64,000 nucleotides of DNA from Pseudomonas brassicacearum subsp. brassicacearum (lineage in GTDB: Bacteria > Pseudomonadota > Gammaproteobacteria > Pseudomonadales > Pseudomonadaceae). Positions 50,591 to 59,841 of the stretch are shown here, piece by piece (position 1 is the first letter of the stretch; each line of letters begins with the position of its first letter). Below the pieces are notes generated by a model that saw only the letters and a list, made by a program, of their open reading frames with translations, searched no databases and had not been told where the DNA came from. The stretch is taken from contig NZ_VZPJ01000011.1 in assembly GCF_008801605.1 (NCBI RefSeq), positions 124,001-188,000 on the forward strand, given 5' to 3'. Position numbers and translations under genes: made by a program.

Positions 50591-52810
50591 ATGAGCGATT
50601 CCCTTCACATCCACAAACCCGACCACGGCCATGACCACGGGCATTCCTGCTGCGCATCGAAAGCAGCCCCGTCGCAGGTCATCCTCGACAAAACGCCGAC
50701 GGACGGTGCGCGGCTGAGCAGTTTCCGCATCGAAGCCATGGACTGCCCCACCGAACAGACGCTGATCCAGAACAAGCTCGGCAAGCTCGAAGGCGTGCAG
50801 CAACTGGACTTCAACCTGATCAACCGCGTGCTGGGCGTGACCCATGATTTGCCTAGCGACGCGCCCATCATCAAGGCCATCGAATCCTTAGGGATGCAGG
50901 CCGAGCCGATGACGCCAGGCAAAGAGAAAGCCACCCCTGACTTGCCCGCCCCGGCCAAGCCCTGGTGGCCGCTGGCGCTGTCCGGCGTGACGGCCCTGGG
51001 TGCCGAGTTGATCCACTTCACCAGCGCCGCGCCAAACTGGGTGGTCGCGCTGGTGGCGTTGGTGTCGATCCTCAGCGGCGGCCTGGGTACCTACAAGAAG
51101 GGCTGGATCGCCCTGAAAAACCGCAACTTGAACATCAACGCGCTGATGAGCATCGCCGTGACCGGCGCCGTGTTGATCGGCCAATGGCCGGAAGCGGCGA
51201 TGGTGATGTTCCTGTTCACCGTGGCCGAGCTGATCGAAGCCAAATCCCTCGATCGGGCGCGCAACGCCATCAGTGGCCTGATGCAGATGGCCCCGGAACA
51301 GGCCACCGTGCAACAGGCCGATGGCAGCTGGCAGGCGCAAGACGTAAAAGTCATCGCCCTCGGTGCGCGGGTACGGGTTCGCCCGGGCGAAAGGGTTGGC
51401 CTGGACGGCGACGTGGTCGCCGGTCGTTCGACCATTGACCAGGCACCGATCACGGGCGAGAGCCTGCCGGTGGAAAAAACCATCGGCGACAAGGTGTTTG
51501 CCGGCACCATCAACCAGGCCGGCGAATTGGAATACACCGTGACCGCGGCAGCCGATCACTCCACCCTGGCGCGAATCATCCACGCCGTGGAACAGGCCCA
51601 GGGCTCCCGCGCGCCGACCCAGCGCTTCGTCGACCAGTTCTCGAAAATCTACACCCCGGCGGTGTTTGTCCTGGCCCTGGCTGTAGCCATCATCCCACCG
51701 CTGTTCATGGGCGCGGCGTGGTTCGACTGGATCTACCGGGCGCTGGTGCTGCTGGTGGTCGCTTGCCCGTGCGCACTGGTGATTTCCACCCCCGTGACCA
51801 TCGTCAGCGGCCTCGCCGCCGCTGCGCGCAAAGGCATCCTGGTCAAGGGCGGCGTGTACCTGGAGGGCGGCTACAAGCTCGACTACCTGGCCTTGGACAA
51901 GACCGGCACGATCACCCGCGGCAAGCCGGTGCAAACCGACTATGTGGCGCTGGACCCGAGCGTGGAAACCACCGCTCCGGCCCTGGCCGCCAGCCTCGCT
52001 GCCCGCTCCGACCACCCGGTTTCCCGGGCGATTGCCAACGCGGCTGTGGATAAACAACTGACACAGCAGGTTGTGGATAACTTCGAGGCGCTTGCCGGGC
52101 GCGGCGTGCGCGGCGACATCGGCGGGCAGACTTATCACCTGGGCAATCACCGCCTCGTGGAAGACCTCGGCCTGTGCTCGCCCGAACTGGAAGAGAAACT
52201 CTTCGCCCTGGAAAAACAAGGCAAGTCCGTGGTGCTGCTGCTCGACGCTACAGGCCCGTTGGCGCTGTTTGCCGTGGCCGACACCGTGAAGGACTCCAGC
52301 CGCGAGGCCATCCGGCAACTGCATGACCTGGGCATCAAGACCTTGATGCTCACCGGCGACAACGCCCACACCGCCGACGCGATTGCCGCGCAGGTAGGCA
52401 TGGACCAGGCTCGGGGCGACCTGCTGCCCGAAGACAAGCTGCAAGCCATCGAAGCGTTGTACGCCCAGGGTCACCGCGTCGGCATGGTCGGCGACGGCAT
52501 CAACGACGCCCCGGCCCTGGCCCGTTCGGAAATCGGTTTCGCCATGGCGGCGGCCGGCACCGACACGGCCATCGAAACCGCCGATGTCGCCTTGATGGAC
52601 GATGATCTGCGCAAGATCCCGGCTTTCATTCGCCTGTCGCGGCAGACTTCAAGCATCCTGAAACAGAACATTGCCTTAGCGTTGGTGATCAAGGCGATCT
52701 TCCTCGGGTTCACCTTCGCCGGGTTCGCCACCATGTGGATGGCGGTGTTCGCCGACATGGGGGTGAGTTTGCTGGTGGTGTTCAATGGGTTGCGGTTGTT
52801 GCGCAAATGA
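50591..52810 (+). CDS. cadA: CadA P1B-type cadmium/zinc-exporting ATPase
   Basis: A 739-residue inner-membrane heavy-metal efflux ATPase. The N terminus is His-rich (HIHKPDHGHDHGHSCC), followed by an HMA-like domain with MDCPTEQ. The ion-site CPC is C392-P-C394, phosphorylation is at D436 (DKTGTITRG), the HP motif is in RSDHPVSRAI, and the hinge is VGDGINDAPALA. About eight membrane segments are present. The HMA motif has Glu where the second Cys of GMDCxxC is expected, as I recall for Pseudomonas CadA. Divergent cadR and the MerR-type promoter support Cd/Zn/Pb over Cu. Confidence 0.93.
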   Translation: MSDSLHIHKPDHGHDHGHSCCASKAAPSQVILDKTPTDGARLSSFRIEAMDCPTEQTLIQNKLGKLEGVQQLDFNLINRVLGVTHDLPSDAPIIKAIESLGMQAEPMTPGKEKATPDLPAPAKPWWPLALSGVTALGAELIHFTSAAPNWVVALVALVSILSGGLGTYKKGWIALKNRNLNINALMSIAVTGAVLIGQWPEAAMVMFLFTVAELIEAKSLDRARNAISGLMQMAPEQATVQQADGSWQAQDVKVIALGARVRVRPGERVGLDGDVVAGRSTIDQAPITGESLPVEKTIGDKVFAGTINQAGELEYTVTAAADHSTLARIIHAVEQAQGSRAPTQRFVDQFSKIYTPAVFVLALAVAIIPPLFMGAAWFDWIYRALVLLVVACPCALVISTPVTIVSGLAAAARKGILVKGGVYLEGGYKLDYLALDKTGTITRGKPVQTDYVALDPSVETTAPALAASLAARSDHPVSRAIANAAVDKQLTQQVVDNFEALAGRGVRGDIGGQTYHLGNHRLVEDLGLCSPELEEKLFALEKQGKSVVLLLDATGPLALFAVADTVKDSSREAIRQLHDLGIKTLMLTGDNAHTADAIAAQVGMDQARGDLLPEDKLQAIEALYAQGHRVGMVGDGINDAPALARSEIGFAMAAAGTDTAIETADVALMDDDLRKIPAFIRLSRQTSSILKQNIALALVIKAIFLGFTFAGFATMWMAVFADMGVSLLVVFNGLRLLRK

Positions 52811-53168
52811 AGCGCTCAGGGGGCTGAAATGACGCCTCGCGAGCAAGCTTTGCTCCCACAGATCTTTGCGAATACAGAATCTGAATTCACCACGGATCTG
52901 CTGTGGGAGCAAAGCTTGCTCCCACAGTTGGATCTTTGTGAAGACAGAACTTGAATCACCACATATCTGCTGTGGGAGCAAAGCTTGCTCCCACAGTTGG
53001 ATCTTTGTGAAGACAGAACTTGAATCACCACATATCTGCTGTGGGAGCAAAGCTTGCTCCCACAGTTGGATCTTTGTGAAGACAGAACTTGAATCACCAC
53101 ATATCTGCTGTGGGAGCAAAGCTTGCTCGCGATGGGCTGCACAGCAGCCCTCATGAGTTAACGCCAAT
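52811..53168. other. Gap between convergent cadA and triC filled by REP array
   Basis: Apart from the last 35 bp the gap is occupied by the REP tandem array. No gene is seen. Open frames through it merely translate the repeats. Confidence 0.85.
52838..53135. repeat. Tandem REP array with 69-bp period
   Basis: REP palindromes starting TGTGGGAGCAAAGCTTGCTC occur at 52902, 52971, 53040 and 53109, exactly 69 bp apart. The 42-bp spacers (GATCTTTGTGAAGACAGAAC then TTGAATCACCACATATCTG) are identical between copies two to four; the first spacer is a diverged relative. A reverse half REP (GCGAGCAAGCTTTGCTCCCA) at 52838 and a final GCTCGCGATGGGC copy close the array, so the whole looks like a REPIN expanded by tandem duplication. 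Confidence 0.93.
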
Positions 53169-56100
53169 TCAATCGCGCTTCGGCTCGCGGATCTTGTACC
53201 AGGCCACATACAGCGCCGGCAGGAACAGCAGCGTCAGTAGCGTCGCGATGATGATCCCGCCGATCATCGCGTAGGCCATCGGCCCCCAGAACACTTCCCG
53301 GGCGATCGGGATCATCCCCAGGCTCGCCGCAGCCGCCGTGAGCAGGATCGGTCGGCGTCGGTGCTCGGTGGCTTCCACCACGGCATCCCAGGGCTCGTAG
53401 CCGTCACGTTCGTATTCATCGATCTGGGTCACCAGGATCACCGAGTTACGGATGATGATGCCAATCAACGCGAGGATCCCGAGGATCGCCACGAAGCCCA
53501 TGGGCGTGCCCGTCGGCACCAGCGCCAGCACCACGCCGATCAACCCGAGAGGCGCGACGCTCGCCACCAGGAACAGTTTCTGCACGCTGTGTAGCTGGAT
53601 CATCAGGAAGGTCGCCATCAAGAACAGCATCAACGGCACGACACTGGCGATCGGCCCTTGGGCCTTGCTGCTCTCTTCCACCGTACCGCCCGTGGCGACC
53701 TTGTAGCCCACTGGCAGACCGGCAGCGAACTTGTCGATGGCCGGTTGCAATTGCTTGACCAGGTCGGTGGGCTGGATCTCGTCGCGCACGGCGGCCTTGA
53801 TGGTGATGGTCGGCTTGCGGTCACGACGCCATACCAAGGGTTGTTCCAGTTCATAGCGCACCGTGGCGAACGCCAGCAACGGAATCGAGGTGCCGCCCGG
53901 GGTGACGATTTGCAGGTTCTGCAGGGTTTCCGGCGAACCACGCTCGGCATCTTCGGCACGGCCGACCACGTCGATCAGGTAAATATCGTCGTTGACCTGG
54001 GTCACGGGCGAGCCGCTGACGATGCTGTTCATCAGCCTGGCCACATCATCGGAAGACAAGCCCAACTGCCGCGCCTTGTCCTGGGCGATGTCGATGCGCA
54101 GCACCTTGCCCGGTTCGTTCCAGTCGTAAATTATTTCGCCAATGTGCGAGTTCTTGTCCAGCTCGGTGGCCAGTTCGATAGCATGCTTGCGCACCTGGTC
54201 GATGTCCTTGCCACTGACCCGGTACTGGATCGGCCGGCCCACCGGCGGCCCCATTTCCAGGGCCTGCACGTAGCTGCCAATCCCGACGAAATCCTCGCGC
54301 AGACGCTTTTGCAGGCGCTCGGTGAGGGCCGTGCGCGACTCCAGGCCCTTGCTGACAATCACCAGTTGCGCGTAGTACGGGTTCTGCAGTTGCTGGTCCA
54401 GCGGCAGGTAAAAGCGAATCGCGCCTTCGCCGATGTAGGTGCTCCAGCGCTCGATATCCGGGTCGCCCTTGAGGGTCGCTTCCAGGCGATCGACGGCCCG
54501 GCGGGTCTCGTCCATTGAGGCGTTCTGCGGCAGGTTGAGGTCCACCAGGATTTCCGGCCGGTCCGAGGACGGGAAGAACTGGTTCTGCACGAAGCGCATG
54601 CAAAACACCGACAGCACGAACAGCAGCACGGTAATGCCGATGGCCCACCAGCGATTGCGCATCGCCCACAGCAGGCCGCCGTTGAACGCCCGGCCGATCC
54701 GCCCCGGCTCGGCGCTGTGGGGTTTCACATTGGTGCTGAGGATGTGCACGCCGATCACCGGGGCAAACAACACCGCGACGATCCACGACACCAGCATCGC
54801 CACGGCGATGACCGCGAACAGGGTAAATGTGTACTCACCAGCGGAACTGGCGTTCAGGCCGATGGGCACGAAGCCGGCCACGGTCACCAGGGTCCCGGTG
54901 AGCATCGGGAACGCTGTCGAGGTATAGGCGAACGTCGCGGCCTGGTCCTTGCTGTCGCCTTTTTCCAGGCGTGTGACCATCATTTCCACGGTGATCATCG
55001 CGTCGTCCACCAGCAGGCCGAGGGCGATAATCAACGCACCGAGGGAAATCCGCTGCATGGTGATGCCGCTGTATTCCATGAACAGGAAGACCATCGCCAG
55101 CACCAGCGGAATCGAGCAGGCCACCACCAGTCCGGCCCGGACGCCGAGGCTGACGAAGCTGACGACCAGGACGATGATCACCGCCTCGAACAAGGCACTG
55201 GTGAAGCCGCCGACCGCCTCTTCCACCACTTCGGCCTGGTCCGACACGGTATGCACGCCAACGCCTACCGGCAGGTCAGCGGTCAGCTCGCTCATGCGCG
55301 CATGCAACGCCTTGCCGAAATCCTGGATGTTGCCGCCCTTCTTCATTGCGATGGCGAGGCCGATGGCCGGCGTGCCGTTGAAACGGAACATCGGCGTGGC
55401 AGGGTCAACGTAACCGCGGCTGATATCGGCGATGTCGGCCAGTCGATAGAAGCGGTCATTGAGCCGCAGGTTGACGTTGGCCAGGTCTTTTTCGGATTGG
55501 AACTGCCCGGACGTGCGCACGGAAATCCGCTCGGGTCCGGCATCGATGACCCCGGCCGGGGTCACGGCGTTCTGGGTTTGCAGGCTTTGCACGACTTGTC
55601 GTTGGTCGATCCCCAGGGCGGCAAGTTTGCGCGTGGAGAAGTTCAGGTAGAGCACTTCGTCCTGCTCGCCCACCATCTCGACCTTGCCCAGGCCCGGGAC
55701 GTCATGGATCTCGGCGCGCACCTGTTCTACGTAGTCGCGCAACTGGCGCATCGACAGGCCATCGCCAGTGAAGGCGTACACCGAACCGTAGACATCGCCG
55801 AACTCGTCGTTGAACCCGGGCCCTTGCAGGCCGTCAGGAAAATCGCCGCGAATGTCGTTGATCTTCTTGCGCACCTGGTACCAGATCTCGGGGATATCCT
55901 TGGCCCCGGTGGTGTCGAGCAGGTACACGAACACCGTCGACTCCCCCGGTCGGGTGTAGCTTTTGACGTAGTCGAGGGAATCGAGCTCTTCGAGTTTCTT
56001 CTCGATGCGATCGGTGACCTGCCTGAGGGTTTCTTCCTGGGTCGCGCCAGGCCAACGGGTCTGGATGACCATGGTCTTGATGGTGAACGATGGGTCTTCT

Positions 56101-56216
56101 TCGCGCCCCAGGTTCATGTACGAAAACACGCCCATCAACAATGCCACGAACATCAGGTACCAGACGAACGACTGATGTCGCAGGGCCCATTCGGACAGAT
56201 TGAAAGGCCCTTTCAT
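53169..56216 (-). CDS. triC: RND efflux pump inner-membrane transporter, TriC-like
   Basis: A 1015-residue proton-driven RND transporter. Membrane segments begin at residue 13, with two periplasmic loops and a central helix cluster. The charged pair in the fourth helix is present (IALGLLVDDAMITVEMMVTR), and the C-terminal half has TFLMIQLHSVQKLFLVASVA. Length and operon structure, two adaptor lipoproteins and no outer-membrane protein, match TriABC of P. aeruginosa, which exports triclosan and uses OpmH (TolC). Metal-type RND is less likely because its signature residues are missing. The start overlaps the triB stop by four bases. Substrates here are unproven. Confidence 0.85.
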   Translation of the reverse strand: MKGPFNLSEWALRHQSFVWYLMFVALLMGVFSYMNLGREEDPSFTIKTMVIQTRWPGATQEETLRQVTDRIEKKLEELDSLDYVKSYTRPGESTVFVYLLDTTGAKDIPEIWYQVRKKINDIRGDFPDGLQGPGFNDEFGDVYGSVYAFTGDGLSMRQLRDYVEQVRAEIHDVPGLGKVEMVGEQDEVLYLNFSTRKLAALGIDQRQVVQSLQTQNAVTPAGVIDAGPERISVRTSGQFQSEKDLANVNLRLNDRFYRLADIADISRGYVDPATPMFRFNGTPAIGLAIAMKKGGNIQDFGKALHARMSELTADLPVGVGVHTVSDQAEVVEEAVGGFTSALFEAVIIVLVVSFVSLGVRAGLVVACSIPLVLAMVFLFMEYSGITMQRISLGALIIALGLLVDDAMITVEMMVTRLEKGDSKDQAATFAYTSTAFPMLTGTLVTVAGFVPIGLNASSAGEYTFTLFAVIAVAMLVSWIVAVLFAPVIGVHILSTNVKPHSAEPGRIGRAFNGGLLWAMRNRWWAIGITVLLFVLSVFCMRFVQNQFFPSSDRPEILVDLNLPQNASMDETRRAVDRLEATLKGDPDIERWSTYIGEGAIRFYLPLDQQLQNPYYAQLVIVSKGLESRTALTERLQKRLREDFVGIGSYVQALEMGPPVGRPIQYRVSGKDIDQVRKHAIELATELDKNSHIGEIIYDWNEPGKVLRIDIAQDKARQLGLSSDDVARLMNSIVSGSPVTQVNDDIYLIDVVGRAEDAERGSPETLQNLQIVTPGGTSIPLLAFATVRYELEQPLVWRRDRKPTITIKAAVRDEIQPTDLVKQLQPAIDKFAAGLPVGYKVATGGTVEESSKAQGPIASVVPLMLFLMATFLMIQLHSVQKLFLVASVAPLGLIGVVLALVPTGTPMGFVAILGILALIGIIIRNSVILVTQIDEYERDGYEPWDAVVEATEHRRRPILLTAAAASLGMIPIAREVFWGPMAYAMIGGIIIATLLTLLFLPALYVAWYKIREPKRD

Positions 56217-57277
56217 CGTGCTTCCTCGTCGAGTTTCACTTTCTGCCCCGGCTGGAGACTGTTCACCCCGGCGCTGACCACGCGATCGCCGGCCTTGATG
56301 CCGTTGGCCACCAGCACCGAGCTGGCCGAACGTTCGAGAATCCGCACGTCACGGGGCGAGACGGTCTGGCTGTGCGGGTCGACCAGCCAGATCCGCGCCT
56401 TGCCGTCGATCTCTTGCAACGCGCTGAGTGGCAGCTCGATGCGCGGTTCGATGGTCGAGCTCAGGGTCACGCTGATGGCCGTGCCCAGGCGAAAACCTGG
56501 CGGCGTATCGGCCAATGTCAGGCGCGCGCGGCGGGTGCGGGTGGCGCTCTGGGCCTGGGGTTCGATCTCGCGCACGGTGGCGGTGGTGTGGATGCTCGGG
56601 TCCAATTGCGCGGCGACCTCGAACACCACGTCCGCGGGCAGGCGCTCGGCCAGACCGGCCGGCAGGTCGATCACCGCCTCCTTGATGTCCGGGCGGGCCA
56701 GGGTCACCACTTGCTGGCCGGCGGTGACCACCTGCCCGGCTTCGGCATTCCAGGCCGTGACGACGGCGTCGTGGTCGGTGTGCAGTTCGCTGTAGTTGAG
56801 CTGGTCGCGGGCCTGCTCCACCGAAGCCCGGGCCTGTTCAAGGGAAGCGCCTGTGGTTTTCAAATCGGTCTGGGCGATATCCAACTGCGCCTGGGCACCG
56901 ACGCCACGGTCGAACAATTGCTGCTGGCGGCGGGCATTGGCCTGGGCATTGATGTACTGCGCCTCGATCCGCGCCAGATCGCCCTGGGCGGCGCGCAACT
57001 GGTTCTGCTGGTCGGTAGGGTCGAGCGTGGCAAGCAGGTCGCCCTTCTTCACCTCCGCGCCGACGTCGACATTGCGGCTGGCGATCCGTCCTGGCACGCG
57101 GAAACCCACGTCGCTCTCGTAGCGCGCCTGGATATTCCCGGCGAACCGCCCAAGCGCCTGCTGGTCGAGGGCCCTGACTTCAATGGACAACACCGGGCGC
57201 ACCGGTTCGGGTGGCGCTTCTTCCTTGGAGCAGGCAGCCAGCAAGAGGCCGGCCGAGACCATCCATAAACGCTTCAT
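56213..57277 (-). CDS. triB: RND periplasmic adaptor lipoprotein, TriB-like
   Basis: A 354-residue membrane-fusion protein. The lipobox LAAC gives lipid-modified C16. The barrel-sandwich segments PGRIASRNVDVGAEVKKGDL and VVTAWNAEAGQVVTAGQQV flank a coiled-coil hairpin (about residues 95-165), and beta-barrel and membrane-proximal domains follow. It overlaps triA and triC by four bases on either side, so the three are translationally coupled. It is paired with the second adaptor TriA, which is needed in TriABC pumps. Confidence 0.84.
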   Translation of the reverse strand: MKRLWMVSAGLLLAACSKEEAPPEPVRPVLSIEVRALDQQALGRFAGNIQARYESDVGFRVPGRIASRNVDVGAEVKKGDLLATLDPTDQQNQLRAAQGDLARIEAQYINAQANARRQQQLFDRGVGAQAQLDIAQTDLKTTGASLEQARASVEQARDQLNYSELHTDHDAVVTAWNAEAGQVVTAGQQVVTLARPDIKEAVIDLPAGLAERLPADVVFEVAAQLDPSIHTTATVREIEPQAQSATRTRRARLTLADTPPGFRLGTAISVTLSSTIEPRIELPLSALQEIDGKARIWLVDPHSQTVSPRDVRILERSASSVLVANGIKAGDRVVSAGVNSLQPGQKVKLDEEAR

Positions 57278-58377
57278 GGCTGGGCTCCCGGCCTGGTTTT
57301 TTCAGAGGTGTTTTCAGCGATCTCGACGCGTACGCCGGGGTGTAGCAATTGCCCGCCTGCGGTGATGATTTTCTCACCGCCCTTGAGGCCATCGCTGATG
57401 ATGACTTTGCCGGTCAGGTAACGGCCTACGGTCACCGTCTGCAACTGCGCCTTGCCCTCACCATCCACCAGCCACACGGCCGGGTCACTAAGGTTCTTGG
57501 TCAGGGCCGACCAGGGCAGCTCGAAGGCGGTCTTGCCGGCGGATTTGGCCGTGGCACTGACCACCGAGCCCAAGTGCATGCCTTCGGGTAAATCATCGAG
57601 GGTGACCTTGACCTGCACGGTGCCGGTCTGGGCAGACACCGCCGGGGTGATCTCACGCACCGTGCCGGTGGTCTTGATGGCGGGGTTATCCAGCAAACTG
57701 ATGGTGATTGCAGGGTCCGACGGCGGTTCGCTCAACAGCGATTCGTAGATGTTGAACACCGCGTCGCGTTCGCCATCCCGGGCCAGGCTGAAGATCGGCT
57801 CCGTGGCCTGCACCACCTGGCCGACTTCCGCCTGACGCGCCGTGATGATGCCCGGTGCCTCGGCAATCAGTGCGGTGTAGCTCAGTTGCTCGCGGGCGTT
57901 GGCCAGTTGGGCCTGGGCAGCGGTCAGCGCACTCTGGCTACTGCGTAGTTGAGCCTGGGCAGCGTCGTATTCGCTCTGGCTGGTGTAGCCCTTGGGCAAG
58001 AGTTTCTGCTGGCGCACGAACGCCGCCGCACTCTGCTTGACCCGCGCCTGCTCTGCAGCCACCTGGGCCTCGGCGGAGTCGACGTTGGTCTGCAGGTCCC
58101 GAGGATCGAGCCGGGCCAGCACTTGCCGGGCCGAGACCCGGGCGCCGACATCGACCTTGCGTTCGATGATCTTGCCACCCACGCGAAACGACAAGTCAGC
58201 CTGCACCCGCGCCTGGACATCGCCGGTCAGGGTCACAGAAGCGGCGTATTCGCTGGGCACGGCTTGCTGCACAAAAACCCGTGGCAGGGCTTTTTCCACA
58301 GGCTTGTCATCACCGCATCCGGCCAACATCGCACAGAGGCCCAGGCCAACTATCAGTTTGATTCGGGGACCAGCCAT
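57274..58377 (-). CDS. triA: RND periplasmic adaptor lipoprotein, TriA-like
   Basis: A 367-residue membrane-fusion protein with lipobox LAGC at C21. The layout is as in TriB: GKIIERKVDVGARVSARQVL, a coiled-coil hairpin (about residues 100-165) and ARQAEVGQVVQATEPIFSLA. It is the first gene of a three-gene operon. Its promoter lies in the 137-bp gap shared with the divergent AAA ATPase. A local regulator is not present, unlike for mex-type operons. Confidence 0.84.
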   Translation of the reverse strand: MAGPRIKLIVGLGLCAMLAGCGDDKPVEKALPRVFVQQAVPSEYAASVTLTGDVQARVQADLSFRVGGKIIERKVDVGARVSARQVLARLDPRDLQTNVDSAEAQVAAEQARVKQSAAAFVRQQKLLPKGYTSQSEYDAAQAQLRSSQSALTAAQAQLANAREQLSYTALIAEAPGIITARQAEVGQVVQATEPIFSLARDGERDAVFNIYESLLSEPPSDPAITISLLDNPAIKTTGTVREITPAVSAQTGTVQVKVTLDDLPEGMHLGSVVSATAKSAGKTAFELPWSALTKNLSDPAVWLVDGEGKAQLQTVTVGRYLTGKVIISDGLKGGEKIITAGGQLLHPGVRVEIAENTSEKTRPGAQP

Positions 58378-58514
58378 GCAGACTCCTTTGCGCTGTACGG
58401 ACGTACCAGTGACGATACGACTGTGAGCTTAGAACAGGGTTCAACGAATACAACAGGAGCACAAATCAGGCAAACTGATCGTCTCCTATGGACCCCTGCA
58501 GCAGGAGTCTGCTC

Positions 58515-59675
58515 ATGCTCAAGACCCTGGCGGTGGCCAATTACCGCTCCATCAACAAGTTGGTAATCCCCCTGGGTCGGCTGAACCTGATCACCGGTCC
58601 CAACGGCAGCGGCAAGTCCAATCTGTACCGCGCCCTGCGCCTGTTGGCAGAGACAGCCCAGGGCGGAGTGGTCAACGCCCTGGCCCGCGAAGGCGGACTG
58701 GACTCGACCTTCTGGGCCGGGCCGGAAGAAATCAGCCGGCGCATGCGTAACGGCGAAGTGCCGGTCCAGGCGATTGTGCGCCAGGGCACCAAGCGCCTGC
58801 GCCTGGGCTTCGCTGGGGAAGACTTCAGCTATTGCATCGCCCTGGGCTTGCCGGAGCCCAGTCTTTCAGCATTTTCACTGGACCCTGAAATCAAGCGCGA
58901 ATGCATCTGGGCCGGCCCGGTGTTTCGGCCGGCCAGCCTGCTGGTGGACCGCAACGGGCCGATGATCCGTGCCCGCGAAGGCCGCTCCTGGGATGTGCTG
59001 GCCCAGCACACGCCGACCTTCGACAGCCTGTTCGACCAGGTCGGCAGCCTGCGTACTTCGCCGGAGGTCCTGCAGATGCGCGAGTTCATTCGTCGCTGGC
59101 GCTTCTACGATCATTTTCGCAGCGATGCCGACGCCCCGGTGCGCCAACCGCAACTGGGCACCCGCACGCCGGTGCTGCACCACGACGGACGCGACCTGGC
59201 CGCCGCGTTGCAGACCATCCTTGAAATCGGTGACGTCGAGGCCTTGCATGCCGCCATCGGCGACGCGTTCCCCGGAGCCCACCTGCACATCGAGAAACTG
59301 CAAGGCGGACGTTTCGCTATCGCGTTTCAACAGCATGGCCTGCTGCGCCCGTTGTCCGCCGCCGAACTGTCGGACGGGACCCTGCGCTATCTGTTGCTGG
59401 TGGCCGCCCTGCTCACACCACGACCGCCCTCGCTGATGGTGCTCAACGAACCGGAAACCAGCCTGCACCCCGATCTGTTGCCGGCCTTGGCGCGGCTGAT
59501 CATCCGGGCTTCAGTCAATTGCCAGGTCTGGGTGGTGTCCCACGCCACGCGCCTGATCGCCGCCCTGGAGCAGGATGAGGGTTGCAATTGCATCGTGCTG
59601 GAAAAGGAGCTTGGGCAGACCGGGATTGTCGGGCAGCGGGTGTTGGATGAGCCGGCGTGGCATTGGCCGGACTAG
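58515..59675 (+). CDS. Orphan AAA-family ATPase (RecF/SMC-like, COG4637 type)
   Basis: A 386-residue protein with an ABC/SMC-type ATPase head. Walker A is GPNGSGKSN (residues 28-36), the signature-like region is AAELSDGTLRYLLLVAALL, the Walker B region is LMVLNEPETSLHPDLLPALA with N311 where Asp is common, and the switch is VVSHATRL. No long coiled coil, TOPRIM or nuclease domain is present. Such stand-alone ATPases occur in many bacteria with unknown role. ATG 58515 has GCAGGAG before it. It is divergent from the tri operon. Confidence 0.8.
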   Translation: MLKTLAVANYRSINKLVIPLGRLNLITGPNGSGKSNLYRALRLLAETAQGGVVNALAREGGLDSTFWAGPEEISRRMRNGEVPVQAIVRQGTKRLRLGFAGEDFSYCIALGLPEPSLSAFSLDPEIKRECIWAGPVFRPASLLVDRNGPMIRAREGRSWDVLAQHTPTFDSLFDQVGSLRTSPEVLQMREFIRRWRFYDHFRSDADAPVRQPQLGTRTPVLHHDGRDLAAALQTILEIGDVEALHAAIGDAFPGAHLHIEKLQGGRFAIAFQQHGLLRPLSAAELSDGTLRYLLLVAALLTPRPPSLMVLNEPETSLHPDLLPALARLIIRASVNCQVWVVSHATRLIAALEQDEGCNCIVLEKELGQTGIVGQRVLDEPAWHWPD

Positions 59676-59694
59676 CCAGCGCCTGATAAACCGA

Positions 59695-59718
59695 ATCGCG
59701 AGCAAGCTCGCTCCCACA
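59695..59718. repeat. Single REP
   Basis: ATCGCGAGCAAGCTCGCTCC followed by CACA is one arm of a REPIN without its partner, 20 bp after the ATPase stop. Confidence 0.8.
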
Positions 59719-59841
59719 CCCCGAATTTGCCGCGAAGGACAAAGACGACTACTTTTCTTTTCGCCGAAAGACGGATTTTTTAAGTACCCCTCCAAGGGAG
59801 CACTGTTTTTCACCCGGCCGAACCATCACAAGGAAGAGAAC

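Noticed and set aside
52838..53135. Possible CRISPR array (regularly spaced 27-bp palindromic repeats)
   Set aside because: The spacers are identical to each other and 42 bp long, no cas genes are present, and the repeats are ordinary REP palindromes. This is a tandem duplication.
52676..53209. Open frames encoding a 23-residue tandem repeat across the REP array
   Set aside because: They merely translate the 69-bp DNA repeat in frame (69 is a multiple of three). There is no credible start or ribosome site.
54717..56795. A 692-codon open frame on the + strand across triC and triB
   Set aside because: Antisense to two well-supported genes, with no recognisable motif and a composition typical of reverse-strand reading.
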